A stretch of DNA of 64,000 nucleotides, taken from Eustoma russellianum. Taxonomy: Eukaryota > Streptophyta > Magnoliopsida > Gentianales > Gentianaceae. The notes beneath the pieces were generated by a model. The model searched no databases. It was given only the letters and a program-made list of their open reading frames with translations, and had not been told where the DNA came from. The DNA lies in the NCBI GenBank assembly GCA_036186865.1, contig AP025066.1:19416052-19480051 (forward strand), written 5' to 3'. This document shows positions 55,589 to 64,000 of this stretch, one piece after another. Each line of letters begins with the position of its first letter. The first letter of the stretch is position 1. The position numbers and the translations under genes were made by a program.

Positions 55589-57818
55589 TGTTGTAACCGT
55601 AATTTTTTTTTAAAAAGGGGGGATTTAATTAATCTATTCAAAATTAAAAAAACTAACTAAATTTATCCTAATCCTAGCCACCCCAATCCCCTCCCCCAAT
55701 CACTCCATTCCCCCCCTTAATTTTTGCCCCCCCCCCTCCATTAAAACCACCCGCCGGTTTCCCCACCGCCCCCACACACACAAACGACACATCAACAAAT
55801 TAAAAGGAAAAAAAGAGAAGGTGCAATTGGGAGGCAGAGGAGGACGACAGAAGAAAGAGGGAAGAGAAGGAAAAAGGAACAAAAAGGAGAAAAGAGGGAA
55901 GGGAGAGAGAAAAAGAGGGGAGGACGGAAGAGAAAATTGGCCACCACACCAAATCCAACCACCGTGTCTAGAAAATTCTTTGATCGAAAGGCAAGTGCCT
56001 CTTCCCCCTCAAACGGGTATGATTCATGCATGCTTTGATGGTATATTAATGTGATTCGTTGTCTTTATTTGTTTGAGGTGTAACTTTTGTATTGTATTTT
56101 TATATTGAAGAGCATAATATGGACTTTTTATGCCTTATGTGTGTGTGTATGAAATCGGTGGTGTGATTTGGATCGGATTGAAATCACCTGCATAAGAATT
56201 CGAAAAAGGTGGACTTTTCATATTTGTAGCCCTTTGAGATTTGCGTGTTGGCCTTAGAATAGGTCCCTATAGGCTGAAAATAGGAGAAAATGGGGGTTGA
56301 CATCGAAAAACGGGGCAGGAAGGCCGCGCGTTAGCCTCATGCGCGTGCATGGCACCGCACGCTTCCTCGCTGGAAAAATGGCAGAATATTAAAAAAAAGT
56401 TAGGGTCGGCCTGCCAGCGCGCGCAGACCAGGCCAGACCCTTAACGAGCCGGTCGGCTGGCGGCAGCAGGGCCCGGCCCAATTACCTATTTAAATAAAAA
56501 AAGGAAGTCAAGCAGGTTAACAGGCCGGCCAGCGGACCGGATCGAAGGCAGCCCATTAACCGCACATAAATGAAAAAAATAAAATAAAATATCAGGCCTG
56601 GCAGCGGTCCAGGCTAGAGGAAAATTTTAAGGTCCGCGATGACTAGGCCTGAAAGGGAAAAAATTTGAGGAATTTATTTAGCTAATTAATTTACTATTTC
56701 TGGAATTTAGAAATTAGGAAATAAATAATTTTAAATTACAAGAAAATATAATTAGGGACTAGAAAATTCTAAATAAATTCTCAAAAATATAAAAGGTTAA
56801 AATTAAGTTATTTTTACCTAATTTTTGAATTTTAGTAAATTAATAATTAAAAATAATTAGTAATAAATAAGAAAAAATAGTAAAAAATTCTAAAAAATTT
56901 ATACAAGCTAAGGAAAAATACGGGTGGTCATAAATAATAACTTTCCATTAATTGAAAAATTTACAAAACAAAATATTGAGTGTCAGAGATGGTGAGGATA
57001 TGTGTACGGGGCCCCAGCAACTTTGTTATTGCATCCATAGCACGTGCATTGCATCTGGAGTGGGTTGAGACATACGGGTCTCAGACGCTCGAGTGGATTA
57101 TGGTGTACGGGCTAGGAGCACTCGGTTATGGTGGATCGTGGTGTACATGCCACATGCATCGGTCAGGGTGGATTGTAGTGTACGGGCTACAATCATCCAG
57201 TCAATCCCAGGATCATGCATTGCATATAGGTATAAGACCATATTGCGTGACATGATTCTTGTTGCGTGTGACACGTGGGTGAAGACATGCATCACATAGT
57301 TGCGTACTTTTATGTGGAGTGTTTTATTTCCACACTTATCTTATTCTATGCTCATGTTATACCCTATTTATGTGCTATGTGGTTATATCATTTCGGTATG
57401 TGTGTTTTGTATTGGTTTGAGACGGGTATCTACTGGGTGATTTTTGTCACTCACCCCTACCTTCCTAGGTGAGCCAGATGAGGACTTCGAGCATATCTTT
57501 GTTGAGGACGGGGTGGACATAGCTGAGTGGGCCGGCTGATAGCTGCATTTAGGACATGAGGGGACTCTGCAGCTGATTGTTTCTTATTTATCTTTTGGGG
57601 ATCTTCACAGACTTCTTTAATACTTTTATTATCAGAGTTTTATTCACTATTATAACGATGTTTATTTGATTTTAATTTAAGTTATAATTTACGTTTCCAC
57701 GAAAAAATTCTATGTCATTTTCGGCATGTAAGAAGTTGATTCGACGCCTTGTATTCTCCTTAGCGAGATATGGTGGGTGCACTGTTCCCGATGTTAGGGT
57801 TCGGGAGCTGGCACTACA
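55589..57818 (+). repeat. 3' LTR of Tekay element 3
   Basis: The LTR starts TGTTGTAACCG and ends GGCACTACA (2230 bp). It shares with the outer LTR the block CACCGTGTCTAGAAAATTCT and a splice-donor-like site (AAAG/GCAAGT at 55991, versus GAG/GTAGGT at 25852). A GC-rich block lies at 56320-56660, and imperfect repeats with GTGTACGGGCTA at 57095-57195. A pyrimidine tract with CCTAG ends at 57468, and the following segment reads GEPDEDFEHIFVEDGVDIAE before TGA. The CTTGTATTCTCCTTAG block is near 57748. Confidence 0.9.
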
Positions 57819-57827
57819 ATGGTTGCC

Positions 57828-57835
57828 TATAAATA
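57828..57835 (+). promoter_or_regulatory. TATA box upstream of the plant-mobile-domain pseudogene
   Basis: TATAAATA lies 10 bases after the end of the Tekay LTR. It is followed by a pyrimidine-rich start and a CTTGTGAGTT donor-like site near 57936. It could be the promoter of the pseudogene whose ATG is at 61720, with an intron between them. Confidence 0.45.
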
Positions 57836-58123
57836 GAGCTTTTTTTCTTCGTATTTCTACAAGGCAACAAAATTTTATCAGAAACTAGGTACAACTCACA
57901 ACACACCTGCATATCTCACCGAGCTTTCTTTCTTATCTTGTGAGTTATTTATTTATTGTAATTTAATTATTGTTATTTATTCAATGACATTAAATTATTG
58001 TAATTTATTTATTATTATTTATACATGTGAAGTAGTACTTAATTATTGTTATTTACTTATTTCAATTACTTGAAAATATTAATATTTAATTAGTGTTATA
58101 TAGTTGTTTCGGTAGCATGAACG

Positions 58124-60680
58124 TGTTGGACCGTGCACCTGCAGTAAACACCACTAGAGGGGTGTGAATAGTGGTTTGCGGAAATTATACTATTATCCTT
58201 GGTTAAAATCCCCTTTGAAAAAAGAATCTGAGACCTCCTAAAATTCAGTACCCGAATTTGAAAATTCAAAACTCAGTGTGCACAACTCTAAAAATTATGA
58301 AACTTTTCAGAAAATAACTTCAATGCCTTTACTAGATTGTGTCCAAAAATAAGACAAAAATAAGATCGTTTGACCCTTAAACAAAATAAAAAGATTCAGA
58401 TGGCCAATCTGGACAGAATTGGATAGAATAATGTTGAATTTTGAAAACATGTTTCTCTTTGATTACTCAACCAAAAAGGTTGATATTTATCTTAAAAAAC
58501 TCCTTGGGATGTCTAGTTTATGTTTCCAAAAGTTCCTGACCTGAAACTATTCTTGAAAAATTCAGAATGCAAGTTTTCTTGAAACTGGTTAGATTGCAGC
58601 CAGAATGGAGCAGTTATCTTGCAATGACTGAACGACTAACTTTCCGTTCATAAAATCAAGTGATTCTTGTTGAAAATGAAAGCTAATAGTGTGAAGTATA
58701 ACTCTAACAAAACTTACAAATTTTGAAAGTGTTTTGCTATTTTTTCAAGACGTGTGAAGTTGGGTGAAAATTGCAGTGAAAACGGGCAAAAAATCAGAAA
58801 AGTATAAAGAAGATAAGAACACCAAATATTTATCTTGGTTCAGTCAATGTGACCTACTACAGTCTGAAGGAACACCTTTCCTTGGATTTTCCTATGGTAT
58901 GAACACAAATACAACAAGAACAAAGCTTGGTCCTTGGGTTAAACACCAACCCTATTCAAGACTTGGATGAACACATCTATGCAACTCTTGGTTGCAACAC
59001 CTCTATCACCTATTGGTGTAGCCTTATAAACTTGGCTAACCAATCTTACAAAATCAACCCAAGAAGGCGTGTATAGTGTAGCTCAACAACAAGAAAAAAT
59101 GAAACACCTTAGCTACACAAAGCAAGAATAAAGAAGAGAATAGCAAGAATGATCTTCAAGTTTGCTTCAAAGTTGTGTGTTCTCTTCTTCACCTTTTCCT
59201 TCTATTTATAGTGTGAAATAGGCCTTGAAGATAAGAACGCACATGTGTCACCATCTTTATCATCAAGTCTTAAGTTTCTTTACACCATTGGTTGGACAAA
59301 TAATCACCTTGTACACTTGGTAACATAGATAAACATGATTGGTCCACCTTGGAACATTATCTTGGCCAATTTTATCTTCAAAAATTAACTTGGAAATTGT
59401 TGCAAAATGAAGATAATATGAAGGGAATATACCACCAAGAAACCCTCAAATCCTTGGCAAGATAATAGGGCATGTGAAGCTAAAAATTCCAAACAAAAAC
59501 AGCTCCAATTTCAGCCATAGCCGCTGCCACCATTTTTGAATTTTCCAAGTCGGCAACTTTGCCAACTAGCTTCTTTTTGATTGGTCCACTTGTCATCAAG
59601 TCATAAAATGGATACACCATCATTTCCACCTGTATATACATGTTTTGAAGGCCATAATAAAGTGTAAAAACTCAGATTTAATGAATATAAATCAACAAAT
59701 AATAGTTGACAAGACTTGGTCAACATATAGTTCAAATTCCCACTTTTCTCCTTTGTATTTTGCAATAAATTTTGCACCAAGAACACCTTATAATCTCTGT
59801 AAAATGATGATTAAGAACCTCTAATAACATATATACGAAGGTCTTCAAGAAAAAATAGAATGAGACATCGAATACCGTCACATATCCCGCTACCAAATAA
59901 GAGAATAACATAGAAAACCACCAAATAATCTTCAAGAAATAAATGAAGGCCAGAATAAAGATTATAAGATAGTCAGGATATTCCTTGAGTAAAATGACGA
60001 AATTGTCCTTGTGGTGTAAAATGACCAAAATGCCCTAGTGATAGAAAACTCCAAAAATGACCCTGATGGTCAGAAATAGATATTATAACACCTTTGCGAT
60101 GATGAATAAGAAATAATGAAGTCTTTTTATGACTTTCTCCATGTCATGTACCTACAAGAACTCAAAATACCACTTTTGCCCTTTTGGTAAGTTGTAGAAA
60201 CTTCAGGGCACATTACTGACAAAACACTATTATTATCATAAAAAACAAGTAATAAAATCACAATATACATATATGAAACATATGTAAATGAAAACAATCA
60301 TTTTATCGCTTTTTAGAAAAAAATTTCCAAAAACACTAGACATCGATCGATCTATGTCTCAATTTTAGAGACTGATGTATACATCAATCGATCGATGTAC
60401 CTCTGTTTGAGAGATCGGTGTCTCACAGTGAGTTTGAGTTTTTGATTCTGTGTGACATCGATCGATCGATGTAGAGATCTATGTACATCGATCTCTGGCT
60501 GAGAGATCTATGTATATATCGATCTCTGGCTGAGAGATCTATGTAGAAATTGATGTCACTTTTTCATTTGTTTCAACTTTATTCCAACTTTTAATCACTT
60601 ATAACACTACATGTGACATTTTTAAGAATTCACCTCTTAAAATCATGACTTTGAAAATTATCCAAACATATTTCTCAACA
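58124..60680 (-). repeat. Solo SIRE LTR, inverted and diverged
   Basis: Read on the minus strand it starts TGTTGAGAAATATG at 60680 and ends GGTCCAACA at 58124, like the LTR of SIRE copy B. The block near 58836-58890 (CCTACTACAGTCTGAAGGAA and following) matches the conserved block of the other SIRE LTRs. The flanks GAACG and ACTGC do not match, so no target duplication is visible. A palindrome-rich array lies at 60340-60560. Confidence 0.82.
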
Positions 60681-60719
60681 ACTGCTTCATTTTTGATTGC
60701 ATTTGGTGTGTCACATAAA

Positions 60720-61347
60720 AAATTCGAGAATGTGTAAATTTGTTGAATTCGAAGTTGAGCACGGCGGCCCTTGACAACGAATGAAAATAACGTGTATTAT
60801 CCTCACCATCTTTAAGCCATGAGCTTTTTTCTTCCAAAATTGAAGTTCATATTTAGATGCCTGGATGTATTCCGCTTTGGACTGATGATATAAACTGCGA
60901 TTAGTATCCGACGAATCATTGCCCCAAACCGGTTCCGCCTGTCGTACCTCTGCCTCTGCTTGCTCTACTCGACTAAAAATATTACCAAAAACATCCTGAT
61001 TCCAGCGCTAAATATCATGCTTTAGTCGAAATAATTTATTATAGAAACCATACATACCTCCGGTGGTTGGATATGACTTCCAAGCATCTGTTACATAAGC
61101 ATGGAAATCTGGATGAGACAACCAGTCATCGACAAATCGGAATGCCCGCCGGCCTGAGTTTCCCGACATACGACAAATAAACAAGAGTGGTGTATGATCC
61201 AAAGAAATCCGCGGTAAGTGTGTCAAACATATATCATCAAAAGCATCCTAAAAAGAAAAATTGATGAAAAGCCAATCTAAGCGGCGATGTACTTGGCCTA
61301 GTCCACGGTCGTCCGTCCAGGTGTACTGTGATCCATGGAAGGGAGGA
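60720..61347 (-). pseudogene. L1 ORF2 fragment (endonuclease end to linker)
   Basis: Minus-strand reading gives QYTWTDDRGLGQVHRRLDWL at the end of the endonuclease. A break follows, then RISLDHTPLLFIC, DAWKSYPTTGGMYGFYNKL and FWKKKAHGLKDGEDNTRYF. These match the linker region of the L1 LINE at 47396-50702 (HYPMIGGMHGLYNKL; GETNTAYFHAL). Only this middle piece of ORF2 is present, next to the inverted SIRE LTR. Confidence 0.82.
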
Positions 61348-61719
61348 TATAGTATCATTTAAGTATTTTTATTTACTTGTTTTGCAACGTACAGTTATTT
61401 ATTTATTATAATATATTTACTATTATTCATTTAGCATAATTCAATTTTTGTAATTTATTTATTTTTATTTATACATGTGAAGTAGTACTTAATTATTGTT
61501 ATTTACTTATTTCGATTTCATGAATGCATATTAATATAATATATTTAATTATTGTTTTTTTAGTTGTTTCGATAGCATGAACGTATGTATAGTATTATTT
61601 AAGTATTTTTACTTACTTGTTAGATCGTATAAACGTACGTATGTTTGTATTTTGTTTCACTATTGCATTTATGTTTTATTTTATTGTTATTTATTTATGC
61701 AATGCATTTAGGCTTAGTT

Positions 61720-63710
61720 ATGGCTAGTGGTAATGGTGCTAATGGCGAGTCGAGGCCAGGATTAGGGATTTGTTGACGCTTCAAGGGGGTGCATATGACC
61801 CTCCACATCTAGAGTAGCAGTAGATACAGTACGCCAGATACTGTTAAGACATTATCATTTTACAGATACACGGAGGTCCCAAATAGGCGCAAGGCGATCA
61901 TAGAGGATGTGATGCTATAGGGATTGTAGCAGTGTGTTAAGTTACAGGTAGATCATGCTTTGATCACAACATTCATAGAGAGATGGCGATAGAGAGCCAC
62001 TCCTTTCCTTACCTTTAGGCGAGGCCACAGTCACGCTTCAAGATGTAGCCCGTTTTGTTTGGACTTCGCATCGATGGTTATTTCGTTACTGGCCGGGAGT
62101 CCATGTACACACCAGCACATTGGCTCTAGCTGTGCACCGAGTGCCTTGAATGGACTCCAACATGCCTGATATAATAGGCAATTGTGTATCGAGAAAGAAG
62201 TTTATGGATTAGTTTATCGAGACGATCCTACTGAAACACCTATCCGATGATCAGATTCAGTAGAGGGCTAATGCGCACATCTTCTCCTTGCTGTCGGGTG
62301 TGTTATGCGACTGGAAGAGCTCCTAATGTCAGCTGTTCTATCTCTATATACAAGGACCTCACCACCGCATGTAGATATTCCTATGCCAGCGTCTTCCTCA
62401 GGTGCTTGTACCAGAACCTATGGAAGGATTCTCATGCGAAGACAGAGGGACATCATATTGTGGGGGCATTACAGATGTTGCAGTTCTAGATATGGAGAGA
62501 GGTTTGATGTCTTTTTCCTTTGCTGTGTTGGGAGTCTGGTAATGAGGCCTGATGCGTCCTGTGTAGCCAAGTGGCTTAGTGACCGCAACTTCCCGGAGGT
62601 TCCCTATCACACGGTAGATGATGTATGTGATCGGCTCGACGGTCTAGCGAAAGGAGATTTCCTGTGGATGCCTTATAGTGCAGAGGTTATTGCGAGCTCG
62701 CCACTGGTGTACACTCATGATGAGCATCTGTGGATTTCTCAGGTGTCACTACTGATGTTTGACATGGGGGTAGCCATCCATCAGATGGCGAGGAGGGTGG
62801 GAAACTTCGACTACGCATAGACACACGTCATATTCTTACAGCAGTGAAACGACCGGGGCACATCAAATCGATATAACAATGTCCTGGATAGCGTACCAAC
62901 AGATGGCTCACCCTACATGCTGTGGTACATACCTTGCACACTCTTAACGTTTGGTCGTCCTCGTATGGGGCGAGTAGGAAGCGACGACTTCCGTGTGTCT
63001 ACAAGTAGTCTTACAATACTGATATGTATACATATTTTGTTTCATTTAATTCTGCCATTGTCACTTAAACGTATACTTTTTTTATAATTTAAGTTTTAGG
63101 CACACTATCTTGCTTGAATTTACCATCATACGGCATCGATCGGAGATGAGATTGGCATGGAGATTGCATCAGAGGGGCTTAGAGAGGAAGGTCTTAGAGA
63201 TCTTTTGCTGTAGAAACCTCCAGCACATGCCACCCACCAGACTACAGATGCATATTATCTACAGTTTGTCGTGTCTCAGTTGCAAAGGCCATCATCTGCA
63301 CACATGTACACCAGAGATGCTACAGGGTCACAGCCGGCAAGTCCATCATGGCATACACATGTAGGAGGATGATCGCAACAAGGCACATCATTTCCGACAC
63401 CAACCGTTGATACTAGACATACATTTGGCCAGGAGGATGACATTGACATTTTTTATTATCTCCCCCCTTCCGCTCCCGATGATAATACATTTGCTGGAGA
63501 TCTAGAGCACGACAAAGAACTGGCAATGACGCAGATACCGATTACATCTCAGGGGCTCGATATGCCACTATTGCAGTCCTAGCCTGATATGCTGCCGCCG
63601 CAGTCGCAGCCACTTTCGCAGCTGCCAGAAGATCTAGGTTCACCTAGGCGTAGTGTAGTTTCTCAACAGCGGCCTTCATGTAAGCGACGTTGTTTTGCCG
63701 GTAGGAACCT
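61720..63710 (+). pseudogene. Plant mobile domain (PMD-C, MAIN/MAIL1-like) pseudogene
   Basis: The probable start is at 61720 (MASGNGANGESRPG) after a TTTAG acceptor-like site. Recognisable pieces are VDHALITTFIERWR near 61948 and GEATVTLQDVA near 62020 after a shift. Then come IFSLLSGVL, TACRYSYASVFLRCLYQNLW near 62370, WLSDRNFPEVP, and VYTHDEHLWISQVSLLMFD near 62710. SPYMLWYIPCT is near 62910, EIGMEIASEGLREEGL near 63145, and a Pro/Gln-rich, basic tail follows to about 63710. This is the long-form phosphatase-7-like / plant mobile domain family, found in host genes (MAIN, MAIL1) and in transposons. About eight stops and shifts make it non-coding as read. Confidence 0.75.
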
Positions 63711-64000
63711 CGTAGATGTATATTGTATTTGTATTGTGTATAACATTTTGTATATAGACATACTTTTGTACAATTCTGATTCGTTCTTATTTTATATATT
63801 TTATTCCGGTTTTATTTGTTCATATTTGCTCCGTTTTACCTTAAAAATTGAAATATATCTTTTTTTAATAAACACGTCCATTAAAAAGAATACGCACAAA
63901 CACTAACGTGTTATTTTATTTGAATACATTATCAAATAAATTATGTACTGAGAAAATGTTACATTTCTATAAAAATTACCTATTGACATACAAAAACGTA
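63711..64000. other. AT-rich tail of window
   Basis: No coding, repeat or RNA signature is seen. It is probably the region downstream of the mobile-domain pseudogene. Confidence 0.4.

Larger units (their letters stand above)
50703..57818 (+). mobile_element. Tekay-type Ty3/gypsy element 3, 5' LTR missing
   Basis: The interior starts at about 50703 with the leader sequence that follows the primer-binding site in Tekay elements (compare 30560-30660). It then runs gag, protease, RT, RNase H, integrase and chromodomain to a TAA at 55540-55542, a hairpin and purine tract, and one LTR (55589-57818). The 5' LTR and primer-binding site are absent; the L1 LINE lies there instead. The coding region has many in-frame stops, most of them simple transitions. 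Confidence 0.92.
57942..61700 (+). repeat. About 240 bp tandem repeat, split by later insertions
   Basis: Bases 57942-58123 and 61390-61587 match closely (shared ATACATGTGAAGTAGTACTT and TAGTTGTTTCG-TAGCATGAACG). The segment 61348-61385 matches 61588-61625 (TATAGTAT-ATTTAAGTATTT). Removing 58124-61347 leaves a tandem of two full units and a partial third, just upstream of the ATG at 61720. Confidence 0.75.

Noticed and set aside
58764..58970. 68-codon open frame on the plus strand
   Set aside because: It falls within the inverted SIRE LTR and overlaps its conserved non-coding block. No protein signature.

Overview
The window looks like a transposon-packed stretch of a plant nuclear genome, most probably a flowering plant. 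The reasons are SIRE-type Ty1/copia and Tekay-type (chromodomain) Ty3/gypsy retrotransposons with 2.2-3.2 kb LTRs, L1- and RTE-type LINEs, a TRIM element, a plant-mobile-domain pseudogene, a plastid ycf3 scrap, and one intron-containing host gene of the plant IST1-like family. The species cannot be resolved from the sequence. No bacterial, viral, CRISPR or operon structure is present.

Layout. 1-13736: two SIRE copia copies in tandem (A, 1-7369; B, 7370-13736). Both lack a 5' LTR inside the window, and B starts in the middle of gag directly against A's LTR. 13940-23459: a complete but coding-dead Tekay-type element with two very similar 3.1 kb LTRs. 25429-39572: a three-level nest. An outer Tekay-type LTR (25429-28004 plus 39539-39572) is split by a second Tekay element (28005-39533, target duplication ACTGT). 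The 3' LTR of that element is split by a 3.4 kb chimera of an inverted SIRE LTR and a truncated TRIM (35392-38796, target duplication GCCAC). 39573-39942: a leucine-rich-repeat gene scrap and a 90 bp ycf3 scrap. 39943-42045: a 5'-truncated RTE LINE on the minus strand.

42714-45730 (minus strand) is the only gene here that looks functional. It is a six-exon IST1-like ESCRT-III regulator whose exons join into a continuous 320-codon frame; a 10-N assembly gap lies in intron 2. 46080-50702: a decayed L1-type LINE. 50703-57818: a third Tekay element, well preserved in domains but full of Gln/Arg/Trp-to-stop changes. 57819-63710: a plant-mobile-domain (MAIN/MAIL1-like) pseudogene. Its upstream region carries about 240 bp tandem repeats and has been split by an inverted solo SIRE LTR and an L1 fragment.

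The most interesting signals cross element boundaries. (1) Two diverged Tekay elements carry an intron-like 67-68 bp GT-AG insertion at exactly the same codon of pol. (2) All the Tekay LTR families here have a GT/GC donor-like site in the first quarter or so of the LTR and a pyrimidine-tract/AG acceptor near the 3' end, followed by a short acidic coding-like segment. This suggests an intron inside the LTR. (3) The SIRE-LTR/TRIM chimera seems to have integrated as one unit. (4) Several LTR families carry regular palindromic arrays. All of these are inferences from reading the sequence; no alignment or search was run.
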